From M55B167 sp964406095 (GTDB lineage Bacteria; Verrucomicrobiota; Kiritimatiellia; RFP12; UBA1067), in the NCBI GenBank assembly GCA_964406095.1, contig CAYOQJ010000092.1, forward strand, positions 1-64,000: DNA of 64,000 nt, given 5' to 3'. How positions within the stretch are numbered: position 1 is the stretch's first letter; each line of letters opens with the position of its first letter. The notes beneath the pieces are model-generated. The model worked only from the letters and a program-made list of their open reading frames with translations. It made no database searches and was not told where the DNA came from. A program made the position numbers and the translations under genes. Below, piece after piece: positions 1 through 8,169 of this stretch.

Positions 1-119
1 CCCCTTGCGGTTTGAAATTCAGAAACTTCTTCACCCATTGGGTGAAGCTTATAAAATTAACAAATTCCTTATTAACAATCACTTAACTCAGTTTCTGAAT
101 TTCAAATGCCGCAAATAGG
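1..119. repeat. 119-bp dispersed element, copy 1, with nested inverted repeats
   Basis: This copy matches 21884-22002 over its full length with 6 substitutions and no gaps. Its ends are near-perfect inverted repeats: ttgcggtttgaaattcagaa near the left edge pairs with ttctgaatttcaaa-tg-ccgcaa at the right. Inside lies a perfect 9-bp inverted repeat, cttcaccca-t-tgggtgaag, at about 29-47. It contains no plausible coding sequence. It sits just past the 3' end of the leftward gene at 125-2299 and may extend beyond the window edge. The architecture is MITE- or REP-like; no transposase is visible in the window. Confidence 0.85.
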
Positions 120-124
120 ATAAC

Positions 125-2299
125 CTAAGGTTCCCGGCAGGCATCGATCCGGTACCCGCTCACTTTCCACCGGGCCAGTTTAACCGGAAAATGACCTACT
201 TTTGAGTACACTCTCTCGCCGCTATACAGATCGTAAACATCCGAAAGCTGTTTGAGCCGGATTGTGCCGTTCATTGCGTTCACCGGCCAAATACCGATTA
301 TGTTGTGACCAATGTAGCAGGGAACGGGTTTATCGCTCTCGAGATAACGATGCACTCCGGTGATTCGCATGACGGAACGCACCCATGCGGTCGTCAAGCC
401 GGAAGCACCGACATACATGGACTTCCACCCGTCTTTGTTCTCAATCACCATCGCCGGACGGGCTTCAGCACCGTGCATATAATGAGCGAGAACCACACCT
501 CCTTCCGGACGGTTACGCACATACCACTCGGGGAATCCGCTGATTCTGGTAGGGGCCCACGCCAGACCGCCGCATCCTGAAACGTTCAGCCGTCGAGCAG
601 ATTTCATTCCACCAGGTGCAGGTTCCGAGCTTTGCACAATATCCAACTCCGTAAGAGAGCGCATTTTGTCAACCCCCCAACCCGTCTCATCATACAAACC
701 GGCACCATACATCCAGATAAGCGTCCGATCCTCTTTTTTCAGATTATTACGAATCCAGCTACGTGCTCCGCTACTGATCGCATAGGTTCCGGCAAACAGA
801 TAAACCTCACAGGGAGGAACCCGACCCGCTGTCAGATCATCCAGCAGGTAAATACCAAAACTGACACCGGCGCGGTGCAGATTATCTCGGAGAAACATGT
901 CGATCGTCAATCGCGCTCCGGCATTATCAATTGAGCGTGTGGCAACATAACGGGCACTTCGCTCATCGATTATCACGGCGACATCCGGCTGATAAACCTG
1001 CTGATATTCCGGGGCGCGCGCCAAGGCATCGCTGATCTTTTTCTGCTTACCCAGTTCCTGCATAAGCTGCGTTGAGTCATACCACCCGCTGCCATACAGA
1101 TCAAGGCGCCATAAACCGCTGCCGCGTGTGAGATTAGCTAGATGGTTGCGGCGCAGATTGGCGATTGTGCCCTGAATGTCGGAAAAATTTGAGAGATTGC
1201 TGTCGGTAGTGAGATAAGTGCGACTGTCATCCTCGGTAAAGAAAAGTTTATTGTTGAGCAATATCGAATCCACTGCGCCGTGGAATGATCCGGCACCGAT
1301 ATCCAGATGCGGTCGCCCGAGCCAGACCGGTGTCCGGTAAACGTAGGAATAAGGGGCTGCCAGAAAATCCAGTGAGGGCGAATCCAGAACCTTGCGTAAC
1401 GCATGATGGCCCTTGTAAAAGACCTGATTGCACTCTAGGAGATAGCCGTAAAAAGCTCCTGTCAGCGGATTCTTGCAGGAGCTTTCTTTGATAGTCTGAG
1501 CCAGAGTCAGCAACAACTCGGCGTTGGCATTCTGCCGGAACTCAGTGAAATCAAGTGCCCGCCCTCTGAGATGCGGGTTGCGAAAAGGACCGAGGTCGGC
1601 GAATGTCAGCTCCTGCGCTGAGGGTACGGTGATCTGATCAAATGATTCAAGCTGCAAATCATTCCAAGCCCGGCGCAGCACTCCGACATCGTTGCCGTAG
1701 CGTTGCTCAATCCATCTGCGGAATGCTGCCTCAGTTGCATCTGAAAAGCCATAATATCCAGCCGGGAGCATAAATTCTCCGCCCTCGAAAACAGCTATCT
1801 GATAACCGGCGATCGATTCCGCGTATTGCTGCTTTTCAATATGCGTAACCAGATCGCGTAGATAATCAACGGCAGCGGTGATATATTCTGGGGAATTCGG
1901 GTCAGGCATAACATGCAGAGAGCCATCCGTTTGTCTAAGTCGCGTGCGGTGCTGATAATAGGTGTGCCAGGAGTGAGGTGGATGCAGACCCCCAGCATGC
2001 AGAATGATCTGCGCTGCCGGATTGTCACCAAGTATCTGTGCCACGCCTTGATCTAGAAGTTGTTTGTCAAGTGTTAGCCTGCCGTCATCCCTGTGAATCG
2101 TTGAACAGATGCCGCGGACAATCGCCAGGTCCAATCCGTTGGTCGCCGCCATTGCGAACTCTCGCTGCGCGATGGTATTGTTGCGGATATTGGCGCAAAA
2201 GGAATCCTGGGCGATTATCTCTCCATCCTGAGAGAGTTGCGGAAAACCGCAGATAATGCGGGAAACACTCAGCAGATTGATCAGTAGAACGGTAAACAT
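125..2299 (-). CDS. Secreted GH42-like glycoside hydrolase / beta-galactosidase-like protein
   Basis: A 724-residue protein with a short hydrophobic N-terminus consistent with a signal peptide (about residues 1-18). The stretch around residues 165-215 (GYQIAVFEGGEF, then FRRWIEQRYGNDVGVLRRAWN) resembles the GH42 pattern in which a TIM-barrel strand is followed by a helix ending RRWLRxRYG-x-LNxAWG. Later regions resemble the trimerisation/glutamine-amidotransferase-like part of such enzymes (YQQVYQPDVAVIIDE; CEVYLFAGTYAIS). It probably acts on extracellular or periplasmic glycans; substrate unknown. The start is supported by a GGGAG site 6 nt upstream. A perfect TATAAT lies upstream on the minus strand (plus-strand 2352-2357) but without a convincing -35. 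The GH42 assignment is by pattern only; it could be another clan-A hydrolase. Confidence 0.6.
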   Translation of the reverse strand: MFTVLLINLLSVSRIICGFPQLSQDGEIIAQDSFCANIRNNTIAQREFAMAATNGLDLAIVRGICSTIHRDDGRLTLDKQLLDQGVAQILGDNPAAQIILHAGGLHPPHSWHTYYQHRTRLRQTDGSLHVMPDPNSPEYITAAVDYLRDLVTHIEKQQYAESIAGYQIAVFEGGEFMLPAGYYGFSDATEAAFRRWIEQRYGNDVGVLRRAWNDLQLESFDQITVPSAQELTFADLGPFRNPHLRGRALDFTEFRQNANAELLLTLAQTIKESSCKNPLTGAFYGYLLECNQVFYKGHHALRKVLDSPSLDFLAAPYSYVYRTPVWLGRPHLDIGAGSFHGAVDSILLNNKLFFTEDDSRTYLTTDSNLSNFSDIQGTIANLRRNHLANLTRGSGLWRLDLYGSGWYDSTQLMQELGKQKKISDALARAPEYQQVYQPDVAVIIDERSARYVATRSIDNAGARLTIDMFLRDNLHRAGVSFGIYLLDDLTAGRVPPCEVYLFAGTYAISSGARSWIRNNLKKEDRTLIWMYGAGLYDETGWGVDKMRSLTELDIVQSSEPAPGGMKSARRLNVSGCGGLAWAPTRISGFPEWYVRNRPEGGVVLAHYMHGAEARPAMVIENKDGWKSMYVGASGLTTAWVRSVMRITGVHRYLESDKPVPCYIGHNIIGIWPVNAMNGTIRLKQLSDVYDLYSGERVYSKVGHFPVKLARWKVSGYRIDACREP

Positions 2300-2470
2300 A
2301 TGTTGGTCTCCCGTGTTAAGAACTTGTTGCGTTAAACAAATCTTAATTTAAATTATACATTCATTTTTAAACATGCAGAGCTTTCTTCTAGCCACGCTGT
2401 TTTAAAACAGACAGGCACTTCAAGAAGACAACAGCATCCGTCAATGGGGCTGGGTCAGGCTGCCTGCGGT

Positions 2471-3103
2471 TCAGGGGCGATGATGTTTAGCATGTTGTAC
2501 AATAAGGGCGTGATACTCCTGGTATACCCGGATGCGGCATTCGTTTTGAAAAAGCGGCTCAAGGGCTGTGTGAAAGCGGTGCTGTATCTGCTGGTAATTA
2601 TCCTGCATGGTGATAATACCGACGGAGGAAAACAGGCGGCGGGTGTAAGTGTCGACTACAAACCAGGGCTGTTGCCAGCCGTACAGTAGCATCGAATCAG
2701 CGGTCTCCGGCCCTATACCACGCAATTTCAGCAGTTCGTCGCGGGTGGGAGGCGAATCACTCTGCCCGGCAAAAAATTCAGCGAATGTCTTGAGATAAAC
2801 ACACTTCTGGTTGAAATAGCCAGCAGGATGAATAGCCTCTTTCAGGGTTTCGTCCGCGATCTGTTGCAATCTCAGCGCCTGAATGAGTTCTGCTGCACGC
2901 AGATTTGCCAGGGCTTTCTCTGCCGATTTCCAGGCTGTGTTCTGTGTAAGTATGGTGCCAATACATATTTCGAAGCGCTGATTTGCGCTCCGCGGCAGGT
3001 CATATCTGCCAGGATGATATTCGCCATCCAGCGGCCACCATCCCTGCTGGCCGTAGAGTTCCATCAGTCTGTGATATTCTTCTATGATCACGTGGTGTAT
3101 CAT
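2471..3103 (-). CDS. Endonuclease III-related DNA glycosylase (MagIII-like HhH-GPD protein)
   Basis: A 210-residue HhH-GPD family base-excision enzyme. The helix-hairpin-helix reads LRGIGPETADSMLLY, followed by the VVDTYTRRLF segment carrying the conserved catalytic aspartate. The position that holds the catalytic lysine of Nth (GVGRKTA) is a glutamate here (GIGPETA), and the C-terminus lacks the four-cysteine iron-sulphur motif of Nth. Both traits match the 3-methyladenine glycosylase III type, so a monofunctional alkylbase glycosylase is more likely than an AP lyase. It starts 5 nt after the tyrA stop codon with no clear ribosome site, so it is probably translated by coupling to tyrA. Confidence 0.8.
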   Translation of the reverse strand: MIHHVIIEEYHRLMELYGQQGWWPLDGEYHPGRYDLPRSANQRFEICIGTILTQNTAWKSAEKALANLRAAELIQALRLQQIADETLKEAIHPAGYFNQKCVYLKTFAEFFAGQSDSPPTRDELLKLRGIGPETADSMLLYGWQQPWFVVDTYTRRLFSSVGIITMQDNYQQIQHRFHTALEPLFQNECRIRVYQEYHALIVQHAKHHRP

Positions 3104-3108
3104 TGAAC

Positions 3109-3948
3109 TCAGAGCATCTCACGAATCTGGTTGGCCCTGTTGATCATCTCCGTCATTTTTCGCTTATCTCCTCTATCGAGTGCTGTTTTGAACTCATCGA
3201 GTGTTGCGGAGAGTTGACAGACAGCCTGTAGAATGTTTTCGCGATTCTGAATGAAAATCGGCACCCACATCTCGGGAGAGCTCATCGCCAATCGCACGGT
3301 CGATGCGAAGCCACCGCCAGCCAGACGGGGGACGGCATAACCTGCTTTTTCCTCATTCTGTACAGCCAGGGAGAGTGCGTAAGCGACCACATGTGAGACA
3401 TGCGAAACATAGGCTGCGTGGCGGTCATGCTGGGCTGCATCCATAAACTCAAATTTAAGTCCAGCGAGGTGAAACAGTTCCAGTGCGGTTCTGCAAGCAT
3501 CCGGGGCACTGTGTTCGAGATCACAGAGCAAAACGGTCTTGCCTCGAAAGAGATCCTTGCGCGAGGCCTGCGGGCCTGAGCATTCTGTGCCAGCCATCGG
3601 GTGCGCGGCTACATAGCGCGAACGTGCGGGGTGATTACTGACACACTCTGTTAACAGGAGCTTGGTTGATCCCATGTCAATCACGGTCTGATTGTCACGC
3701 ACCATGTCGAGCACTTCCGGTAACAACTTGTAAATTGCATCAACCGGTATCGCCAATACAACGACATCCGCACTCGGCACTGCTTCGGCAAGGGATAATA
3801 TCTCATCGACAATGCCCAATTCCAGAGCGATCTGGGCGTTGCGTTCACTGCTCTCAACACCGATCAGTCGCGTGATCGACGTTCCTTCACGCAGATCGCG
3901 GGCAAAAGAGCCGCCGATTAGACCTAGTCCCACTATTGCTACTGTCAT
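3109..3948 (-). CDS. tyrA: Prephenate dehydrogenase
   Basis: A 279-residue cytoplasmic enzyme that oxidatively decarboxylates prephenate to 4-hydroxyphenylpyruvate in tyrosine synthesis. The N-terminus is a Rossmann fold with the NAD motif VGLGLIGGS (residues 6-14). The family motif AAHPMAGTE (about 114-122) carries the conserved catalytic-site histidine, followed by GKTVLLC. The C-terminal half is the all-helical dimerisation domain. No chorismate mutase or ACT domain is fused. It is the first gene of a two-gene minus-strand unit with the HhH-GPD glycosylase downstream (5-nt gap). No other aromatic pathway genes are in the window. Confidence 0.93.
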   Translation of the reverse strand: MTVAIVGLGLIGGSFARDLREGTSITRLIGVESSERNAQIALELGIVDEILSLAEAVPSADVVVLAIPVDAIYKLLPEVLDMVRDNQTVIDMGSTKLLLTECVSNHPARSRYVAAHPMAGTECSGPQASRKDLFRGKTVLLCDLEHSAPDACRTALELFHLAGLKFEFMDAAQHDRHAAYVSHVSHVVAYALSLAVQNEEKAGYAVPRLAGGGFASTVRLAMSSPEMWVPIFIQNRENILQAVCQLSATLDEFKTALDRGDKRKMTEMINRANQIREML

Positions 3949-3985
3949 TGTGTTTGTCCTGCCTATAGAAACTAGAGCTTTAAAT

Positions 3986-4018
3986 GAAAAAAAGACACGC
4001 TCTCGCGCGCCTTTTTTA
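3986..4018. terminator. Likely bidirectional terminator between tyrA and the RRM gene
   Basis: On the minus strand a 6-bp stem gcgcgc / gcgtgt (two G-U pairs), with a gaga loop, is followed by a run of seven T, which suits the end of the RRM gene stopping at 4039. On the plus strand the same hairpin is followed by six T. Confidence 0.6.
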
Positions 4019-4038
4019 TCAAAATTATCCGATTAAAC

Positions 4039-4377
4039 CTACCAGCGTGACTCGCCGCGGTCTCTTTTGAAATCACCACCACCGCGACGTTCACCTCTGA
4101 ACTTGCCACCACCGCCGCCGCGACGTTCGCCTTGGGGTTTGGGTTGTGATTCATTGACGCGCAGCTTGCGGCCCATGAATTCAGCATCATTTGTCGCTGA
4201 AATCGCGGCCATCGCTTCGGTCTTGTCCGGCATATCCACGAAACCGAACCCCTTGGAGTCACCAGTAAAGCGGTCTGTGATTACACGGGCTGAACTTACA
4301 GTTCCGTGCTGTGAGAACAATTGATTCAAGTCTTCGTCTGCAGCCTGATAAGGCAAGTTACCGACATAGATATCCAT
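4039..4377 (-). CDS. Small RRM RNA-binding protein with Arg/Gly-rich tail
   Basis: A 112-residue protein: one RNA-recognition motif plus a basic glycine-rich tail. RNP2 is IYVGNL (residues 3-8) and RNP1 is KGFGFVDM (42-49), both with the aromatic residues needed for RNA stacking. Residues 80-112 form an RGG/KF-rich tail (ERRGGGGGKFRGERRGGG), as in cyanobacterial Rbp and plant glycine-rich proteins. Such proteins bind single-stranded RNA and are often cold-induced; that role here is inference. An AGGA ribosome site precedes the start. Transcription likely begins about 195 nt upstream from a consensus promoter (4580-4609), leaving a long leader. Confidence 0.9.
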   Translation of the reverse strand: MDIYVGNLPYQAADEDLNQLFSQHGTVSSARVITDRFTGDSKGFGFVDMPDKTEAMAAISATNDAEFMGRKLRVNESQPKPQGERRGGGGGKFRGERRGGGDFKRDRGESRW

Positions 4378-4393
4378 TTGTTATTCCTGCTTT

Positions 4394-4430
4394 GTGTCAT
4401 CCTCAAATCCCGAGTGCTGCATGATGACAC
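4394..4430 (-). promoter_or_regulatory. Leader hairpin upstream of the RRM gene
   Basis: An 8-bp perfect inverted repeat, gtgtcatc / gatgacac, with a 21-nt loop. It lies in the untranslated leader of the RRM gene, 17 nt before its start codon. In that position it could influence ribosome access or mRNA stability; function is inferred only from position. Confidence 0.4.
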
Positions 4431-4579
4431 GAATGCGGACCGGTGTTGCCCCTGTTGGCATTTAACCCTTAATGGATTATCTTTGTATGGGGTTTATTTG
4501 TCAGGTTGCGATCGGCTAAACATGTTCAACATCCAAGCTCGGTCTGTTTTATCCAGATAAACAATTCCCAATGCTTTAA

Positions 4580-4609
4580 ATTATAAGCAGCATTATGCCG
4601 GGTTGTCAA
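4580..4609 (-). promoter_or_regulatory. Consensus sigma-70-type promoter of the RRM gene
   Basis: Read on the minus strand: -35 TTGACA (plus 4604-4609), 18-nt spacer, -10 TATAAT (plus 4580-4585). Both boxes are perfect consensus. The predicted transcript start near 4573 leaves about 195 nt of leader before the start codon at 4377. Confidence 0.8.
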
Positions 4610-4912
4610 CTCTGCTTACAAAAAAAAAGAAAATATTTTGCGAGAGCCAATTGATCATATTTTGCCAAGCTCCGCTTTACTTGGTCACCATAATTCCAAA
4701 TACGCCCACTGATTCCGGCTTTGCCGGTCTGAACCTGTTAAAACTGCCGCCGATGTCCGGTACCTTGGGAGAAGGCATTTTGACCATGGCGCTGCTTTAC
4801 GCATTTGCAATAAGTGGCAGATGCGCTCTCAGAAAATCTCATGCCAAGAGAGCATTGCGATTTGAACAGCTGTTATGTTATCCTGAGCGAAAGCGAAGTG
4901 AGGTTTATGCAG

Positions 4913-5560
4913 ATGAGTGGTTCAACCAGAGAAGGGGCCGGCAGCCGCAGTATTAAGCGGTTTCCTCTTTATCTTAGAATTTTGCGGGAAATGAAAGCAG
5001 AGGGCGCTAAGTTCGCCTCCGGCGCGGTAGTGGCCAGAAGGCTGGCCTTTGATCCAATTGTAGTGCGCAAGGATTTTGCCAAAACCGGCGCGGTCGGCAG
5101 ACCGCGACTTGGGTTCCCTCTGGAAAATCTGATTGCAGCGATTGAGCGTTTCGGCGGATGGCAGACCCAGACCAAAGCGGTTCTGGTTGGTGCGGGACGA
5201 CTGGGTTTGGCGCTGCTGGGATACCCCGGCTTCCGTGAGCAGGGCTTTAAGATCGAAGCCGCCTTCGATATTAATGCGTATCACAATCAGCGGATTACCG
5301 GTGTCCCGGTTTATCCGGCGGAAGAGATAACCGGCAGAGTCAGAGAGCTCGGGGTCTCGCTCGGCATCCTGACTGTTCCGGATGAGTGCGCGCAGAAGAT
5401 TACAGATGCTTTGATCGAGGGAGGGGTGCGTGGTGTCTGGAATTTTACTTCGGTGCGCTTGGATGTGCCCGGACATGTGGTTGTCAAACGCGAAGACCTG
5501 GCGGCCAGTCTGGCAGTGCTGTTCTATCGTCTGCATAAGGATGAGGAGTCCCTCAAATGA
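4913..5560 (+). CDS. rex: Redox-sensing transcriptional repressor Rex
   Basis: A 215-residue repressor that senses NADH/NAD+. The N-terminal winged helix (about residues 15-75) contains SIKRFPLYLRILREMK and a recognition region with VVRKDFAKTGAVGRPRLGF. The C-terminal Rossmann domain begins KAVLVGAGRLGLALLGY (about 89-105) and follows the Rex pattern through DINAYHNQRITGVPVY. Of two in-frame ATGs (4907 and 4913) the second is preferred: a GAGGT site lies 8 nt before it but only 2 nt before the first. The stop overlaps the start of the next gene (ATGA), so rex and the NamZ-like gene are probably co-translated. Confidence 0.93.
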   Translation: MSGSTREGAGSRSIKRFPLYLRILREMKAEGAKFASGAVVARRLAFDPIVVRKDFAKTGAVGRPRLGFPLENLIAAIERFGGWQTQTKAVLVGAGRLGLALLGYPGFREQGFKIEAAFDINAYHNQRITGVPVYPAEEITGRVRELGVSLGILTVPDECAQKITDALIEGGVRGVWNFTSVRLDVPGHVVVKREDLAASLAVLFYRLHKDEESLK

Positions 5561-6717
5561 TCTGCGGCATGGATGTTCTGCTACAGGAGCATGTGGAGGC
5601 ACTTAAAAAGCACCGTGTGGCACTTCTCTCGCATCAGGCGGCTCTGGTCAGAGGTGGTGCCACTTCGGCGCAGGCGTTGCAACGGGCGGTTGGTCCGGCG
5701 CTGTGTGCGCTCTTCGGCCCTGAGCATGGATTCACAGGTCAGGCTGCCGCCGGTGAAAAAACTTTCAGCTCAACTCATCCCGAGTGGGGTATTCCGGTTT
5801 ATTCACTTTATGGAGAGATGCGTTCACCGTCGGCTGAGATGCTCGCCGGCATAGACACGGTAATTTGTGATCTGCAGGATATAGGTGTGCGCTGCTACAC
5901 CTATCTGGCCACTCTGCTCAACATGTGTGCTGCCTGCCGAGAGGCCGATGTCAATCTGATTGTGACCGACCGTCCGATACCGCTGCCTATGACAGTCGAT
6001 GGCCCTTTGACCGAACCCGGTTTTGAGAGTTTTGTGGCACCCTGCCCTTTACCGATGGTTTACGGTATGACACCCGGTGAGACAGTACGGTGGTTCTGCG
6101 CGATAAAAGGCATTACCTTGCAACCGAGCGTTGTCCCTATGAGCGGATGGCGGCGTACGGATTCGCTCTGTTTCCCGACAGATACCGGCGGTTTCATGGC
6201 ACCCTCACCGGCTCTCAGCAGCATTGAGAGCACATTTTCCTATGCGGCACTGGTCTTTTGCGAGGCACTCTCCGGCATCGATTGCGGCAGAGGAACCAAT
6301 ATGGCCTTTCGTCTGTTCGGCGCACCCTGGCTGGAGGGTGAGGCCTTCTCTGAGATTCTCAACCGCCGAAAGATCAGCGGCGTTCATTTCCATCCACATC
6401 GTTATCTTGCCGCTTCGGGTCGCTGGCAGGGACGCGAACTGAACGGCGTGCGTTTGGTTGTGCATAAGCCTGCCGCATTTCATCCGGTTGAGTGTTCACT
6501 GCATATCATCCGGGAGTTGGCCGGACGTTACGGTGATTTCAGAGTGTGGCAGGCTAAGGGTGTACGGCAGCGCTGGTTCGATAAACTCTACGGCGGATCA
6601 ACAACTCGCCGTGATCTGAAAAACAATGTGAGCGCAGGGCGCATCGCGACACGGTGGCGGCGGGAGCGGACGGAATTCGTGCGTGCACGCGAAAAAGCAA
6701 TGCTTTACCGAGATTAA
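5557..6717 (+). CDS. namZ: DUF1343 / GH171 exo-beta-N-acetylmuramidase-like protein (NamZ family)
   Basis: A 386-residue member of the DUF1343 family, whose characterised member NamZ removes terminal N-acetylmuramic acid from peptidoglycan fragments. Family landmarks appear in order: VALLSHQAALV, FGPEHGFTG, GIPVYSLYGEMRSP, DTVICDLQDIGVRCYTYLATL, TDRPIPLPMTVDGPL, PMVYGMTPGE, GRGTNMAFRLFGAPWL. No signal peptide is visible, so it would act in the cytoplasm on imported muropeptides unless exported another way. Its ATG overlaps the rex stop. It ends 12 nt from the convergent ROK gene. The role in cell-wall recycling is inferred from the family. Confidence 0.85.
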   Translation: MICGMDVLLQEHVEALKKHRVALLSHQAALVRGGATSAQALQRAVGPALCALFGPEHGFTGQAAAGEKTFSSTHPEWGIPVYSLYGEMRSPSAEMLAGIDTVICDLQDIGVRCYTYLATLLNMCAACREADVNLIVTDRPIPLPMTVDGPLTEPGFESFVAPCPLPMVYGMTPGETVRWFCAIKGITLQPSVVPMSGWRRTDSLCFPTDTGGFMAPSPALSSIESTFSYAALVFCEALSGIDCGRGTNMAFRLFGAPWLEGEAFSEILNRRKISGVHFHPHRYLAASGRWQGRELNGVRLVVHKPAAFHPVECSLHIIRELAGRYGDFRVWQAKGVRQRWFDKLYGGSTTRRDLKNNVSAGRIATRWRRERTEFVRAREKAMLYRD

Positions 6718-6729
6718 AAGATGTTGATT

Positions 6730-7959
6730 TTACAGGATCACGGCGTCGTTCCAGTTTGCCTGTGATGCGCCTGTACCGTAGAGTATATTGAGTCGGGCAG
6801 AGCGGTCAGGTCGTATGTTTGTGATCTGCTCGGGATCGATTCTGCCGACGGAGTTGCAGGCAGCGCTAACGCTGAACCATACCGGTTTGATGCCCGCCAC
6901 ACGAAATTCCCTGTCGAGTCGCAGAGTCAGCGCAGTCCAATCAGTAGATGAAGGCGCGTCGATAACAACCGCATTGCTCTGTGCGCTCCTCCTCAGAATG
7001 GAATCTATATCCAAACCCTGCTCTGACGGCCTGGTGGCGCATGTCGCATTAGTCTCCCGCATGGTCAGTGCCAACGCGGCACCGTAAATCGGTGCCTGCT
7101 CTCCCAGCAGGCACTCGCGCAGTGCAACTTCGTGTTCAACCAGGGTTTTCAGGGTTGCATCCAGCGCCGGTATGAATAAATCCCGGCTGAGTGCGATATT
7201 ACCCCCGATGACGAGAGCTTCGGCGTTAAAGGAGCTTAGCCAGGGTGCCAGAAAACGGGCGAGTTCAGAGCCGAAGTTGTTGAAAAGCTCCCGGGCCTGT
7301 TGATTGCCCTCAGCAGCCTGAACAGCAACCTCACGGGCGCCGCTGACCTTTGTGCCGCTGATCTTTTCCCATTCGCCAACAATTCCGCGTGTTGTGAAAT
7401 AATCATCGGCTATGCCACCTTTCCATGGCAGGTTCCAGAGTTCACCGCCGTCGGTAACACCTTCACCTCCGGTCTGCGGTCGGCCCTCGTCGATGAAAGC
7501 GGCTCCGAAACCGGTGCCCAGTGTAATTACAATTGCGCGTTTGAAACCGTGCGCTCCGCCGTGGAAATATTCACCCATTGCGAAAGAGGCGGCATCGTTG
7601 TTGAAAAGTACCGGTTTGTCAGCACCCAAAACATTGCTCAGGGATGTGTGAAAATCAACGCCGAACATCTGCTCATATTTCTGTTGCGCCGGTGTGATGC
7701 GGCAGATGCCGGAGGCGTAGTCAAAGGGACCGGGTATGGCTAGTCCAACCCCTTGAGCAGAATCGGCGTCAACTGTGGCGGCGCACGCCGCGATCGCCGA
7801 TTCGAAGACGCCGAGAACTTCGCAGGGTGCGGCGTTGGTGTTTAGATCACGCCGGATCACGCTTTCAGCGAGCATTTCGAAGCTGGTTGCATTAACCAAT
7901 GCCAGCGTTATGTGTGATCCCCCAACATCAATACCCATGAAAAAGCTCTTGTCCATCAT
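6730..7959 (-). CDS. ROK-family sugar kinase-like protein
   Basis: A 409-residue ROK protein. The N-terminal phosphate-binding motif is MGIDVGGSHITLALV (about 8-22), and the second ATP segment is AIVITLGTGFGAAFIDEG. The usual ROK zinc motif (CxCGxxGCxE) is absent; instead the chain reads GGELWNLPWKGGIADDYFTTRGI, as in a zinc-free subgroup. The last 85 residues or so (from TDWTALTLRLDREF) extend beyond the standard ROK fold and are not recognised. The likely role is ATP phosphorylation of a hexose; substrate unknown. The start is set at the ATGATG preceded by AAAGG 6 nt upstream; a longer reading to 8085 would run through a terminator and the lipoprotein gene. Confidence 0.8.
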   Translation of the reverse strand: MMDKSFFMGIDVGGSHITLALVNATSFEMLAESVIRRDLNTNAAPCEVLGVFESAIAACAATVDADSAQGVGLAIPGPFDYASGICRITPAQQKYEQMFGVDFHTSLSNVLGADKPVLFNNDAASFAMGEYFHGGAHGFKRAIVITLGTGFGAAFIDEGRPQTGGEGVTDGGELWNLPWKGGIADDYFTTRGIVGEWEKISGTKVSGAREVAVQAAEGNQQARELFNNFGSELARFLAPWLSSFNAEALVIGGNIALSRDLFIPALDATLKTLVEHEVALRECLLGEQAPIYGAALALTMRETNATCATRPSEQGLDIDSILRRSAQSNAVVIDAPSSTDWTALTLRLDREFRVAGIKPVWFSVSAACNSVGRIDPEQITNIRPDRSARLNILYGTGASQANWNDAVIL

Positions 7960-7972
7960 CACTTTCCTTTCA

Positions 7973-8001
7973 TAAAAAAAGCGCCGTTGCTGACGGCGCT
8001 T
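7973..8001 (-). terminator. Intrinsic terminator after the small lipoprotein gene
   Basis: On the minus strand, stem aagcgccgt / acggcgctt (9 bp, perfect) with a 5-nt loop cagca, followed by seven T. It separates the minus-strand unit 8016-9327 from the ROK gene. Confidence 0.85.
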
Positions 8002-8015
8002 CGTGTTGACTGAAT

Positions 8016-8168
8016 CTACTCGTATTGATTGCGTATGCTGCTCGGCAGAGGCATTGTCCCCTCCCAGGAGGCCGGCCCGGCCCATGGCATATCGGTGTCA
8101 TGCGGACTGTCCTGCATGCAACCGGCCACCACGAGCATTGTCAACAGCACTGCGGCCAGCACCAGCAT
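8016..8168 (-). CDS. Small putative lipoprotein (50 residues)
   Basis: A 50-residue open frame reading MLVLAAVLLTMLVVAGCMQD at its N-terminus: a hydrophobic segment ending in a lipobox (VVAG-C17), so a lipid-modified cysteine is predicted. The mature peptide would be about 34 residues, rich in Pro, Asp and Trp, ending SSIRNQYE. It begins one base after the stop codon of the upstream coiled-coil protein (TAA-A-ATG), which suggests translational coupling, and is followed by a strong terminator. It resembles no family I know. Very small lipoproteins of this kind are easy to miss; the lipobox, coupling and terminator together make it credible. Confidence 0.65.
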   Translation of the reverse strand: MLVLAAVLLTMLVVAGCMQDSPHDTDMPWAGPASWEGTMPLPSSIRNQYE

Positions 8169-8169
8169 T

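Larger units (their letters stand above)
4378..4912. other. 535-nt divergent intergenic region between the RRM gene and rex
   Basis: It holds the leader and promoter of the leftward RRM gene (hairpin 4394-4430, promoter 4580-4609) on one side and the upstream region of rex on the other. I see no palindrome resembling a Rex operator (TTGTGAAATAATTCACAA type) and no convincing sigma-70 promoter for rex. The stretch tcctgagcgaaagcgaa at about 4880-4897 resembles short REP-like motifs of many genomes. Confidence 0.5.

Noticed and set aside
4610..4912. Rex autoregulatory operator
   Set aside because: No TTGTGAA-N4-TTCACAA-like palindrome could be found in the upstream region.
4603..4956. Plus-strand open frame of 117 codons overlapping the 5' part of rex
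   Set aside because: It has no ribosome site, low-complexity composition and runs into rex in another frame.
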